DNA of 64,000 nt from NCBI GenBank assembly GCA_037178975.1, contig JASJZH010000003.1:8432001-8496000 (forward strand), written 5' to 3'. The position numbers and the translations under genes were made by a program. The notes beneath the pieces were generated by a model. It was not told the origin of the DNA. It did not search any database and saw only the letters and a list, made by a program, of their open reading frames with translations. Within the stretch, counting starts at the first letter, position 1; each line of letters opens with the position of its first letter. The stretch comes from Oscheius tipulae (taxonomy: Eukaryota > Nematoda > Chromadorea > Rhabditida > Rhabditidae). This document shows, in pieces, positions 45,501 to 57,565 of this stretch.

Positions 45501-47235
45501 ACAGGTACCCCTCACTGACTTTCAGAGCTACAGCTGTGGTTTCAGCATCGTGACTCTGGACAGGAATGTGGCCACGGTGAAGAATGCAAATGGTAAGGTG
45601 ATAGTCCAGTCTACTGCCCCAGGATCGACAAGGTAAGAAGCAGTCACTGTCATTAAATTTTCCTTTCTTCCAGAATTGTTCTTAAACGTCCCGGCCCCTC
45701 TGTAGACTACGGTGGAGCTACCGTAGTCGTCAGCGAGGATCCTGTCACTGTCACGCGACTGACCGCCGTCCCCATAGTCGAGATGAACATCAACATTGAA
45801 CCCAGTCCAGGGAAACGAGCACAGTACTCGGTAGTCACGGACATCGAGACCATCTTCAATCAACGGTATCAGGTAGACAAGTTCCTTTCCAGACAGATTT
45901 GAATGTTGCAGCACGGCTCCTTCTTCTACAAACTACAGTACTCGGACGATGCGACAGAGTCCCTAGACGACGTGACTCCGACCGATTTCAATCTGGCAGC
46001 AGTCTCAACGGATGAAAGAGTTGTGGCGCTGAGTCACAAGGCCAAAAATGCTGTTGAAATGATTGGTAAGACATTTTGAACTTGCGCCCAATTTTTGTCT
46101 AGCTCTGGACGACTTGACCGATCCGGCCATTGAGTTCGAACTCAGGGCTCCGGCTCACTGTATCGACACAGACTCACTGCCTCTGGCTTCAGCTCTCGTG
46201 CCAATTCATCTCCAGTTCAACGAGATTGATTCGAGTAGACTGGCAGCGGCTAGGGCCATCTCTTCGAACTGTAAGTACCTCTCGGTTGATTTTGAATAGG
46301 GATTTTAGCGACCCTCCCTCCGACACTGCCGGCTCCTCCGGAGCCTCAGTCTCGGACTGATATGCTGGTCATTCTCCTCATTCTTCTTGTCCTTCTGGTG
46401 GTAGTGAAAATGATACATAGGAGGGCCAGGAACTTCAATGGGTTAGTTCTGCTCTCTGTCTCTCTCCGTCTCTCTTTGTCTCTTTCTCTGTCTCTATGTC
46501 CTTGTGTCTCTAGGTTAAACTGCTTCTTAGGTACGAAAAGCTAGTAGTTCCACTCCTCTCCCGTCTCTCCTCGTCCTCAAGCAGTACTGGTACAGCTCCC
46601 GATGAGAACACCAAAGAATGGGTCTGGTTGAGCAAGCCACGATTGGACACCAATAGTATAGGCAAGCTCAAGACAAGACTGATCAAGGTACTGTTTCAGG
46701 GTCAAGGTACTCTCAGAAGTCAACTATTAACGTCCCAGAACAGTCATCACCGTCTTATGATGAGAATACTCATACCAGTATCAGTTACCGTGGCTCTGAG
46801 ATCTCGGTTTTTATTTCTCCAACACCTGTAGTGACGGTAGGTGACAATGACAGGTATAGGTGACAGAAGGACAGAGAGACAAAGATACAGAGAGATAGAG
46901 AGACAGAGAAATTGAGAGACAGTGAGACAAAGAGAGAAAGAGATAAAGAGACACTCCAGATTCAGGTAAACGCTGAGAGAGAGCGAGTTGGAGGATCCTG
47001 GAGATCCGGTGGTCGCTCCAAGACAAGAGCTGCTCGTCACGCCCTGGTCGACTCTTCGTCAGATCACAATCTAGCAAGGATCGTCGCCAGGAACGGTACA
47101 ATTAGTCGAAGTCTGTTTTCAAGACTGTTTTCAGGCTCCTGGAGAGAGGAAGACTCTTGGCAGAACCATACCTGGAATGCCAAGAGACGACATGTTCCCA
47201 ATGCTTATGACGGGATGAGGGAGAGTGTGGCCTGA
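42575..47235 (+). CDS. TMEM132: TMEM132 family transmembrane protein
   Basis: TMEM132 proteins are large type I membrane proteins with tandem Ig-like domains linking adhesion and actin, mainly in neurons. Sixteen exons (42575-42644, 43444-43589, 43758-43979, 44023-44153, 44193-44444, 44483-44624, 44864-45220, 45260-45504, 45534-45632, 45674-45872, 45912-46065, 46103-46270, 46309-46441, 46531-46700, 46739-46836, 46966-47235) give 951 residues in one frame. Signal peptide in exon 1; family signatures NSTEDFGSVEIRLFIDARVE, KDIINTGILSGRQAS, VYVDGSEMRGMAHIDVHVSF and FTVWFPKLPVTV; membrane helix MLVILLILLVLLVVVKM; cytoplasmic EWVWL motif (46620). Intron 4 appears to be GC-AG. The exon 2 acceptor (AAAAG) is unsure. 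AATAAA at 47333. Confidence 0.88.
42985..43065 (+). repeat. tRNA-like (SINE-type) fragment in TMEM132 intron 1
   Basis: CCTAGTGGCCTAAGGCGCCG resembles a tRNA D arm/A box and GGGAGTTGGATCCCAGG a B box. The anticodon stem is poor and the acceptor arms do not pair, so it is a SINE-like relic and not a tRNA. Confidence 0.45.
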
Positions 47236-47375
47236 GCAATATTGACGAACAAAAAGACGGGTAGATTGTATTTTGAGAATGAACCGTTTATAATTTTCGA
47301 AAGGCACAAGAGCGAGAACAAACGATTATGACAATAAAACAAAAACAAGCACCTGATGAGAGAGATATGTCAAAG

Positions 47376-49829
47376 CTATTTGGACTTCTTGTCCTTCTTC
47401 TTGTAACGTTTCTCTAGCTCTTCAAGGGAGGAGATCTCTTCCTTGAGCTGGAGGGACCAGGCGGTACAGTAGTCTCTGGAAGATGGTTGGATAGAGGGAC
47501 AGAGAAATAGAAAGACAGAAAGGCAGGGAGGCCGGGAGATAGGGAGACATGTAGTCAGGAAGATAAGACAGAGAGACAGAGACACAGCGACAGAGAGGCA
47601 GAGAGTCAGAGTGTTAGAAAGAGACAGAAATTCGAGCGTTTTGGAATGACAACTTTGGCGACATTTTCGTTAATTAGCGACAGGACAGAGAGACAGTGAA
47701 ACAGAGAGACTTACAAAGCTTTCTTCAGGAGATCCTTCTCATTGGCGTGAAGCCGTTCAATCACTTTTTCTCTAGGAGTCTTGTACTCTCTCGGCTTGTA
47801 TTGTCTGTACCAATGTCAGTCTTCAACCTAACCAAAACCTACGAATGCATGATGAACATTCTTGTTTTGAGCCACTCGGCACATTGGAGATCGGCCTGCT
47901 TGGTGTTTAAGACCTAAAATTAGAGCATGAAGAATCGTCAGTCAAGCCCGTACCTCATCGTCGAGACTTTTTGCATTGAAGAGTTTCACGAACAGCTTTA
48001 GATTCTCAGGAATCGGTTCTGGTCCGTTAGTGAGGCCGAAGACGTACGTCTTGAAAATGTACTTCTTGCTGTGACTGGGCTCTCTGGAAAAGTTGTAAGG
48101 GTAATAGTGCTGACACTGTCACTGCCACTCACAGGTTTCTCTGTCTTTCCATCTGCTCCAGCTTCATCATTTTCGCCGGTGCCAAAGTGTCACTTTTTGA
48201 AAAGCATAGTCTCAGCTCGTAGATATCAGGATCAATTGGTCCGGAGGGCACAAAACCGTTGTGAATCTAAAAACAGAAATCGACTCAAAGTATCAGAACT
48301 TACCACAGAGTGACTGCTACTCCTGTTCCCATAGTACATCTCGACTTCCTCTCCGGCTTTGAGGTCGTGCTGGCTGACGATCTGAAAGATAAATGTGAAA
48401 AAAAAACTGATTTAACGACTTACACTTGCGTAGTGACCGGCCCAACTGTAGCCAATACCGTTGGTCGTCTCCTGGTTGTTGTCGTGGTTGGCCAAATCGA
48501 GGAAGGGAATCAAGGCCATGGACTGAAAGTTTGTTTTGGGGATGAGGCGAAGAGACGGAGAGACAGAGAGACGAGGAAAACAGAGAGTTCACCTACCTTC
48601 AGAGGATTTCCAACCCCATCAGTCTCCGTAGCACTAGGTAGACTGTTGTTTCGGCAGGTGACTGTGCTCACGGCCCAGCGGTACAGGTCCCAAGTGAAGT
48701 TGGAAACGTCAAAAGGCGTCTCAAGGAAAAGAGGAGGCATGAGACCGATTTTCTCTTCGTCTGTGGCCTGTTGGAAGTCAACCTTGCGAATGACTTCCAG
48801 AAGAAAGTGACAGAACTGGCGGACGATGACCCGGAAGAAAATCACGGCATCGTCAAAACAGGTAGACGGTTTAAGGGCCTGAAAGTTATTGGTAGACACA
48901 CTGTCTCTCTGTATCTCTGTCCCCTTTTTTCTGTCTCCCTACCTGGAAATCCTCCAAAGAATAGTACAACGGGGTGGGATTCTCCACAGGAAGAAAGTTG
49001 ATGTACTCTCTGAATTGTGAGGAAGGAGCGACTCTCTCATGGCACAAGAACAGCGCCAAGATAATATTGGGGTTGTTGTTCACTGTCGGGTCCTCTTCGA
49101 CAGGTGTTCTGGAAAATAAATCTGTGTTAAAAACATAAACCATACTTCAATGAAGGCATTGCTCGAACTCTGACAGCGTCGATCATAGCCTCTCTTGGGA
49201 TTCTCACAATATCGGTATCTTTCGAAAGGTCACTGAAAAAGATATATATTAGTGAGTGGAATGAAAAAAAGTAATGTTTTAAAGTAGTGGCGGGAATCGA
49301 ACCGAACTCGGTCATGGTTTTATTTTTTTTCCCAAAAAGGTATACTTGAGCACTTTTCGCCTCTGAACAGTCCTCTTACAACACATCTTTGAGACACAAA
49401 GAGATAGAGAGACAGAAAAAGACAGAGAGACAGAGATAAAACGGCAGAGTGATAGAGAGACAGAGATAGAGAGACACAGAGACAGTGACTCACCGTATGG
49501 CTTTGAGCCCGTAACCACCGTGAACTGAGTTCGAACAGACTTCCACTCCATCATGAACGATCTTCTGCTGGTCGCACCATTTCAGAAACTCTTCCAATTG
49601 TTTCTGGGTCCTCCTAGAGTTCCAATGGAAAAAAAGACGAAAACAACTACTCTTTAGGCTCCTCAATCGTAACATCTTCAGTCTGAAGAGAATGGATTTT
49701 CCCCAAGATGGATCGGATCATCCCATGCTCCGTCCAGAGCTTGTCAGTCGGCGGAGCTGGTGTGTACAAGGTGTCATACAGAAGAGCAACTGTCTGGGCT
49801 AGCTCGGCAAGTTTGGCATTGGATGACAT
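47376..49829 (-). CDS. SETD3: SETD3-like SET-domain protein methyltransferase
   Basis: SETD3 methylates a histidine of actin. Twelve exons (49651-49829, 49494-49613, 49146-49232, 48943-49109, 48598-48878, 48424-48522, 48304-48381, 48133-48266, 47954-48083, 47843-47913, 47715-47804, 47376-47475) give 511 residues (human 594). SET N-part: VEVCSNSVHGGYGLKAIRDL then DIVRIPREAM; I-SET: FREYINFLPVENPTPLYYSL; core: YRWAVSTVTCRN, ALIPFLDLANHDNN (NH of the cofactor site), LKAGEEVEMYYGNRS and HNGFVPSG; then the Rubisco-LSMT substrate-binding helices (KLFVKLFNAKSLDDE). A Lys-rich tail (KRYKKKDKKSK) replaces the longer human C-terminus. Convergent with TMEM132; the 3' ends are 140 bp apart. Confidence 0.87.
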
Positions 49830-50793
49830 CTAGAAATGAGCATTTAGATACAGGTGTTTAGACAGAGAGACAGTGAGAAAGTGGGGAGAGTGAAACAGCG
49901 AGATGAGTGAGAGATGAGAAATGATACCAACCCCTAAATGATACCAACCCTCTGTCTCTGTCTCTGTCTCTGTCTCTGTCTCTGTCTCTGTCTCTGTCTC
50001 TGTCTCTGTCTCTGTCTCTGTCTCTGTCTCTGTCTCTGTCTCTGTCTCTGTCTCTGTCTCTGTCTCTGTCTCTGTCTCTGTCTCTGTCTCTGTCTCTGTC
50101 TCTGTCTCTGTCTCTGTCTCTGTCTCTGTCTCTGTCTCTGTCTCTGTCTCTGTCTCTGTCTCTGTCTCTGTCTCTGTCTCTGTCTCTGTCTCTGTCTGTT
50201 TTGCTTCATTGGTCTCTCTTTTTAATCCGTTCAGACAGGGAGAGAGTTCTCTGTCTCTCTGTCTAGAGCAAAAACATAAGAAAATAAACAAAAAAGTATA
50301 ATCTTCCCGTTGAAAATACTGGCCGAATTGGCGCGCCTTTACGTTTGGCATTGTAGCAGTAAGTTTGGACCTTGTAGGAACCCAAAAGATTCCGAAATGT
50401 CCAGAACTGAACCAAAAAAAAGAAACAATAATGTGCAAATTGGTCCTCAAGGGCTTCCAGAAAATTTTAAAGAGACAGTGTAAAGATCTCTCTCGTGGGG
50501 TCCACCCCCACCGCCTGAGCGAGATAGTGAGAGACAGAGAGAGACAAGAGAGTATGGGCGTGTCTTCGCCCCTATCTCCACACGGAGTGACCACCCATGA
50601 CGTCAGCGCATGCTCTAGCATTGGATACTCAGTCAACTCGCCCATTTAACTGCCGCTCAAAAATGGGAATTTGTGATTTGGCGCCAAAGCGACCGCTTTT
50701 CTTTTAATTTTACTACTAGCAGATTTTTTTTTGAATTTCCGCTTTTTCAAATTTGCTTTTTTGACTCATTTACTTACGAATTTTCCCGTTCAG
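49830..50793. promoter_or_regulatory. Divergent promoter region of SETD3 and ubinuclein
   Basis: The two start codons face away across 964 bp, which include the TCTCTG microsatellite and the short repeat shared with 41440. Two copies of AAATGATACCAACCC lie just left of the microsatellite (about 49920-49950). The last 100 bp are T-rich and end TTTTCCCGTTCAG before the ubinuclein ATG, an acceptor suitable for a spliced leader. Confidence 0.5.
49950..50197. repeat. TCTCTG hexanucleotide microsatellite, about 41 units
   Basis: Uninterrupted TCTCTG units over about 248 bp, pure pyrimidine-rich on the plus strand. It makes spurious repeating frames (Glu-Thr, Arg-Gln and Cys-Leu on various frames) that are not genes. 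It is by far the purest of the many TCTCTGTC tracts in the window. Confidence 0.97.
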
Positions 50794-53700
50794 ATGGCTC
50801 TCGACCTTGGAGGCGCGAAGAATAAAAAGAAGAAATCTGCCGGCGAACATCGCATCATTCAGCTCGATCTCTTTAAGCCGACCAAGAAAAAATATCCGGT
50901 TTTTGATTTTGAGGAAATCAGGAAGGAACAACTGGTACGTGGCTTCCCATTGATTTCCGTGACTGGTATCGATTTTCAGGGAGAGAAGGACGACAGTGGG
51001 GACGAGCGATTCCATGATTCGGATGCTTTGGAGCTCGTGAGACGGCTGGAAGCCAAATATGTGAGTCTCCTGGTAGATTCCGAACATTTGGAGATAGCAG
51101 AAATGCTACGGGGGCGCTATTGAACTCTGTGCTGCGCACTGTGCAAGCGCGCCGCTGTTAGCTCATTTTCCGACTTGAAGAAGTGTTTTTTCAGCAAAAT
51201 GATGTTTTACAAAGTTGTAGAGCAGATCAAGAGCTACAACTTTGCAGAACATCAAAAATTCAGAATATGCAGTCTAAAGTCCTAATATGGCCAGGTTCAG
51301 CGCACCCAACTTCTGTACCAGGATTGTTCTTGACGGATTATCTAAAGATTTTGAGAGTTAAGAAGGATGGATTCATTTTCAGGGAGGCAAATCAAAGAAG
51401 AAGAAGAGACGGATCATCGGGACAGAGGACGACTTCATTGACAAGTGCGCCGGATATGAGCTGGACGACCCGTTCATCGACGACTCCGAGGCCGTAAGTA
51501 TACTTTCCAATACTCCTAACTGTTCATTCTCATTTCCTCGTTTATCCTTAGCTCGCTGCGAGAACCAATAACACCTTAAACGTGTCAGCATTGAATGCTC
51601 AGCCAGGGAAGTCACTGCGATTCTCGCTAAGTGTGACCTTCTAATACTATTCGGGAGAAAAGACTGTTCCAGACCGATTTCTTAAGGCTAACAAGTTAAA
51701 GATGTGACGGATAAATGATTCAGAGCTGACTTTTTAAAAACAAGGAACTGTCCACGGGCTGAATCATATGAGTGCGTCGTATCGTAATGTGAGAGTCAAG
51801 CGAGATGACAAGGGATCTAAAAGTATGATAGCAGAAAGAATGCAAAAATGAGAATATTTATCCTGTCAAGAGATTAGGTGAAGTGAGAAGTTTGGAGTCT
51901 AGCTAGAAGACATTTCCTCGTTTTATAAGTGTGTTTAATCGATTCCCGCATGCAATTGAGCTCGTTCTAGCATTGGTTACAGGTCAAACTGTACGTTTAT
52001 CTTTTATAGAGATTATTTAGAAAAGTACGATGATCTAGATGGACTTTTCAGTAAGGCACAAAAATTATTAAGTGTACCCTAGTGCAGATCAATCCTTCCT
52101 TCTTCCTACTTACTCTCATTTTTTTAGTACGACGAGCTAATCCCCTCAAACTGGGACACGGCCGAAGGCGGATTCTATGTGAATAAGGGCAAGCTCGAGT
52201 TCAAGGAGAAGTTTGAAATGGCCGATCTTAGTGATCTGTCAGAGGACGAGGCTCCGGTCAAGCCCACAAGGAAGAGAAGCAGACCGCCGAGTGATGAGGA
52301 GATGGAAGTCGAGGAAGAGGCTGTGACGAGAAAAAAGACAGAGTCTGAGCCGAAGAAACCGGCTCCTGTGGCTCCGGCTCCGGTACCAGGGGCTCAATCT
52401 CGTCCCAGCATGATGGGCGCTCCTCCCTCGAAGGTACGTGATCCTTTATTTTGATAAAGACGTTTATATTTCAGAAATATGCTCCTTCGAGCAACCAGTT
52501 GGCTGCCAAGGCCATAATAAAGAAGCGTCTGTCGGGAGTACCGTCCACGCTGAGCAAGCCGAGGCTGATCAAAACGTACGTTTTCGTGTTGTTTGCATGT
52601 CTTTCGGGCTCTGAGATGTTCTAGAATATTGTAGAGTGGAAACGTGGGAAGAGAAAAAAAATTGCTACAAGTTTTAACAGTGCCGTGGAAAGCTTTTAGT
52701 GCGAAACTTTCTCAAATGGCTAGTGGCTAAGTAATTAGCTTGACAATCAACGGACACGTGTTCGATACCGGAGTAAAACGAAGTGTTTTGCTTCAACTTC
52801 TGACCTTTCTTGTTCAGAAATCTGTCCGCCTCGATGACCAATCTGTCCACAGCCACGAATGCTGCAGCCCCTAGCCAGAATGGAACTGGTAGTGGCTCTG
52901 AAACTCCATCCACCTCGACAGTCCCATCTCCCTCCAAAGCTCCAGTCAAGGCAGTGGAGACTGCTAGCTCTTCGATGCAGGGGACCTCTCCGATGAAACC
53001 GGTGAGAGCGACAGAGACCCACTCTTATCATACCAATTCCAGCGTAAACCTCTTCCTGCCATGTCCCAGACCCTGACCGACATGATCGAAAACTTCAAGA
53101 AGATCACTGGAAATCTGGCCCTGCCCGGGCAGAAAAAGCGCCTTCAGAACCAGCACATTGACATGCTGATCAGTTTTGAGGATCAGTACATTAAGGACGG
53201 GCTGACCGTTCACGAAAGAGCCAGAGTCTTCCACTCGATTGCCGACTACGTTGGCATTCAGAGGAACTCTCTGTATGCTCGAGTGAATAAGAGGAAGGAG
53301 GATCTGAAGGGTGGAGCTACTCCTGAACTGCCTTCAACTATACCTTCTCCAACTGTGACGGTTTCAAAGCCACAGGAGAGTTCCAAAAACGACGAGGTCA
53401 CTGTCATTGGAGCGACAAAGTCAAAAGAGCTAACACCTACTATCAATGGAGCAGAGAACTTGAGAAATGACGCTGTTCATATAGAGGTAAGTGGAGAGAG
53501 AGAGAGAGTCACACATCCTTTATTCACTTACAGGATGTCCGAAAAGCACTAGACGCTCTGAAAAAGTCTGGTCTCGATAAAGAGTCGCAGCTCCTCCTCG
53601 CCAACTATACAACCTACAACGAGTTCTCGAAATCTGTCAAGAAATTGTGAGCAATGACTTTTCATTTTTATCATTTTTGCCTCAGGGTTGATGCGAAGCA

Positions 53701-56700
53701 ACAGCAGAAAGAGGCAGAGGCTGCTGCTCTGAAGTATACCAACGGTTCCGCTGTTGATCCTTCCAAGAACAAGGCGAACCAAGCCAAGTCCCAAACTACT
53801 CCTGCCGGTTCCGCTGTAGCTCAGCTCAGTGCTTGCAAGACTAAGTTTGACAAGTTGGCCGATGAGGTGGTCAAAGAGAGGGCCAAAATCACTGAACAAG
53901 CCGCCAATATGATTACCCTGTAAGTCTAGAGACCAACTATGATGTTTCGATTCTTTCAGGTACAAATTCCCCAAGACTTTTTCCCTGTACGCTCAGTGGC
54001 CTTCGAGATTCAGAGAGCGCTTCCGGGCTCTGTTCAAAGAGTTCACAGCGGCCTATCTGGCCTGTGTTCCGGGAACTGTCAATGTCAAGAATGTGATTGA
54101 CTATGCAAATGCCGTAATCAGCAAGGACAAGTTTGGAAATCTCATCACACAAGCGTGAGTTGGACTCTGTCTCTCTGTCTCTGTGTCTTTCTACCTCTCG
54201 CAATTCAAACATTTTCAGATGGGTTCTTCTCGAGATCTACATTGCTGACAAGGAAAAGTTTGCCGACATTTTGAAGTCAGACACTCTTCGTGACTCTGTC
54301 AAGGGTGAAGGAACTTCTGCTCAAAAGTCAGTCTGTCTTTTTCTTCTTGTCTCAGCCTTACGCTTTCAGTCTTCTCGAAAAAATGGATCCAAAGAAGGCC
54401 CCGACTGCCAGCAGCGGCGCAGACGACGAGATCCAGGTGAATTGGCGCAAGGTCGCCTTGGCTAGCCATAACTCTCTTCGTTAATTTTTGTTCCTCTGCA
54501 TGATGCACTCTGTTGTTTCATCTATCTTTCTCCTATGTTCCCGCTATAAATCACTTTTAAAACACTCGCTCTGTTACAGTTTCTCGACGAACATGGCAAC
54601 ATTCCGTCGACGTCGACACCAAAGTCTGTTGGGGGAGCTTCTTCTACTGTGACTTCTGGGGCTAAGAGTACGCCAAGTGGGTTCTTATCTTGACTGGAAG
54701 ACTGTGTGACAGAGATGTAAGGTGACAGTGATAGTGACAGCGTCAATGACCTTGTCATTTTTTCCATTTAGTCACTTCTTCTCGACCAGCCGTCTCCAAC
54801 TCTCAAGCTGTCAATGCGGCAGCCACTTTGGCAGCTCTCCAGATGGGTCTCGCCACTAACAATCCACAGAACATGGCAGCCTTGCAAGCCATGCTTGACC
54901 CACAGCTTATGAAGGCTCTTCAGGGGTCAAGTCAGATGCAGAGTCAGGTGAAAGAGAGAGACAGAAACAGTGACATGGTTACTTTCAGATGATGCAGATG
55001 CAATTCCTGCAACAAGCCCAGCAGGCAGCACTGACAGCAGCCAAGGAGCAAGAGAAGAAGAAGTTGGAAGAGAAGCGGCTGGCCGAAGAAAGAAAGCAAA
55101 AAGAGAAGGAGGAAAAGATTAGATTGATACAGCAGAAGAAGGCAGAGGCTCTGGCAGAGAAACAGAGACAGATAGAGGAGAAGAAGAAAAAGATAGAGGA
55201 GGAGAAGAGGAAGAAGGCTGAAGAGAAGGCGAAGAGAGAAGAGGAGGAGAGACTAAGACGACAGAGGGAGCAGTTGGAGAGAGAGAAAAGGATTGAGGAG
55301 GAAAGGGAGAGACAGCAGAGAGAGGTGAGTACGGGATGGAGCTATAGAGAGAGATAAAGAGACAGAGAGACAGAAAGACAGAGAGACAGGGAGACGAAGA
55401 GACAGTCTACTGAATTTCAGGAACTGGAACGCAAAAGACGGGAAGAAGATGAGCGACAGCGTCAAATGACTCTTCGGATCAAACAGGTAACTTCTTGAAC
55501 CTTTCTCTAAGGGGGTAGTAGTCACCAATTTCCAATAATTGAAGTGACGAGACGGTTCAGGAGGAAGAAATGCGGAGACAGAGAGAGGAACAGCGGCTAG
55601 CACAGTTGCTCCAGGTTGGGTAGTGTTCCTTTGTCTCCAAAGGGACACCATGATAATTGTAATTTGGTGTTGTATTGTGTAGGAGGAACAGTTGGCCGCG
55701 GCACTGTTGGAAGACGAAGCGGGCTTCGAGGCTGGGGAGGACCAGGAGGCCGTTTTCCAAGCACGACAGGTTGAAAATTGTTCCCCGGAATCCCTTGCTT
55801 TGCATGTATTTTTTTTCACTTTGGGCGGTTTCTGTTGTAACTGGGTCCCGTCACGATTCTTTCTCAAAATCGTGACGGGACCCGAGTATCCTCTCTCACA
55901 GCTTTCTTCTATCTGTCTAACCTGTTCATCTGCCAATTTGAGTCTTCTGGGGGGCACCTACCATAACTTTTCTTCAATAAGTAGTCTTTAGGAGGCGATA
56001 GAAGAAGAGGAACGAGTCCGTCGCCAAGAGGAACAGGCCCTAGCGGCCAGGAAATCAACGGTCTCTCAAATGGAACAGAAGCCCATAATGCATAATGGTA
56101 GTCAGGAGAGTCACCATGCTAACATCAAGATGGAGCCTCAAGTCCATGGTGAGAGACAGAGAGACAGAGAGTGACAATGACAGTTTCAGATTTAAACCAA
56201 CAGAATGGATTCCACCAGCCGACTTTCTTCCAGCAGCAGGCTCAGTCAAATGGACAGAACTTCCAACAAACTGTCAGTCAGAATACTGTGCCTCAAAGTC
56301 CTCAGTTCATGACTGGAAGTCCGTACACGGTAGGTAGTACTCTGTCTCTCTGTCTTTCTGTCTCTATGTCTCTCTGACCAATTCATTTTAGGGTCCCGGA
56401 TCCAACGGAACGGTCATCGGGCAGTCACCTCTGAACCAACAGATGGGCCAATCTCCTTATCAGATGAACCAAAGCCCTATGAATCATCACATCCCTCAGT
56501 CCCCGGTCAAAACTCGGCCTCCAGTTCAGCCACAGTACACACAGCAGACCAACTTTGCCGGGAATGGGTTCAATGGAATGCAACAGCAACAGAATCAAAC
56601 CCAGTACATGGCACAGCAGAGAATGATGGCCCAGGATCAGATGCAGATGCAGATGCGACAGATGGAGCATCAGAGACAGTTGGAGCAACAGCGGCTTGTC

Positions 56701-57032
56701 GAGCAGAGACAGCTGGAGCAACAGAGACAGCAACAGGAACAACAGAGGATGATTGAGCAACAGAGACAGTTGGAGCAGCAGAGATTACTGGAAGAGCAAC
56801 AGCGACAACAGAGGATGCTGGAAGAACAGAATGCTCAACAGCAGCAGATGCTGCAGCAACAGAGACAGGTAGGAAAGATTGAAGAGACAGCGACAGAGCT
56901 AATTTTCAGCAACAAATGCTCCAGCAGCAAAGACTGATGATGCAGCAGCAACAACAAGGTCATCAGCAACAAATGCAACAAAATAACGGATATTTCCCTG
57001 GAAACCAAAACAATTTCCAGGGCTACATGTAA
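50794..57032 (+). CDS. UBN1: Ubinuclein (HIRA histone-chaperone complex subunit)
   Basis: Ubinuclein works with HIRA to deposit histone H3.3. Twenty-two exons (first 50794-50934, 50980-51060, 51383-51493, 52128-52433; last 56392-56868, 56910-57032) give about 1265 residues. The HUN/HRD region is clear: DDFIDKCAGYELDDPFIDDS, then EAYDELIPSNWDTAEGGFYV with FYVNKGKLEFKEKF. A Lys/Glu/Pro-rich disordered part follows, then the ubinuclein middle domain (LYARVNKRKEDLK, then YKFPKTFSLYAQWPSRFRER). Exon 54989-55324 is a long charged coiled coil (EKKKLEEKRLAEERKQKEKE), and the tail is Gln/Met-rich (MQMQMRQMEHQRQLEQQRLV). Retaining the intron after 54436 would give an in-frame stop at 54480-54482 and a shorter protein without the tail. 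Confidence 0.88.
52725..52785 (+). repeat. tRNA-like (SINE-type) fragment in a ubinuclein intron
   Basis: GGCTAGTGGCTAAGTAATTA resembles an A box and ACGTGTTCGATACCGGAG a B box at roughly tRNA spacing. No acceptor stem, so a relic. Confidence 0.4.
55841..55884. repeat. Perfect 16-bp hairpin
   Basis: GGGTCCCGTCACGATT, eight bases of loop, then AATCGTGACGGGACCC. It lies in a ubinuclein intron (55770-55991). It could be a small palindromic repeat or a hairpin RNA; the sequence alone does not decide. Confidence 0.85.
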
Positions 57033-57269
57033 TTTTTCGGCTTTAGTGTCTAGTTTATTCTACTGGTACCAAAACGACAAGTTCTTGTCGATCTCCCCCC
57101 GAAAAAATAACTATTATATTGAGTCATGTATCCCGGGTTTTCATTTTTTTCACTCTGTGCTACGGTGTGCTTATTCTTACTGCCGTAGGTTACTTGGGTG
57201 TGCTTTTTGTGTGTAGGTCAAATAAATTGTGAGCATTGTTTCAAGACAGAGAGACAGTAGTCTCTTCCT

Positions 57270-57565
57270 TACCTTCGAAACTACCTGTTTCGCTGAGGAC
57301 GACTGAAACAGTAAAAGTCCATTAGGCAAGTAGCTTCTACAGTTCCTGGAGACGAGTAGTCGAGGCATCTCCGACGGGGGCGCGTTTCGCAAGTGGGTTG
57401 CCTTCGGTAAGTGTTAGACTTGACATGCTAAGAATTATGAAACACAATATTGTTTTGACAACCGAGGTCCTTTTGAGCTAGATACACTTTTAGACTTTTA
57501 TTTGGAAGCAATAGTTTAAAACTCTGGAAACTGCTTGTCGACCTTCCACGACGCTCGGTAGGCTA
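57270..57565 (+). repeat. R1 repeat, copy 5
   Basis: GAAACTACCTGTTTCGCTGA through GGTAAGTGTTAGACTTGACA to TTTATTTGGAAGCAATAG and CTCTGGAAACTGCTTGTCGA. This and copy 1 are the longest versions of the family, about 290 bp. Confidence 0.75.

Noticed and set aside
49830-50645. Open frame of 271 residues with long Glu-Thr repeats (minus), and Cys-Leu or Arg-Gln repeats in other frames
   Set aside because: They are translations of the TCTCTG microsatellite and have no splice context or conserved flanks.
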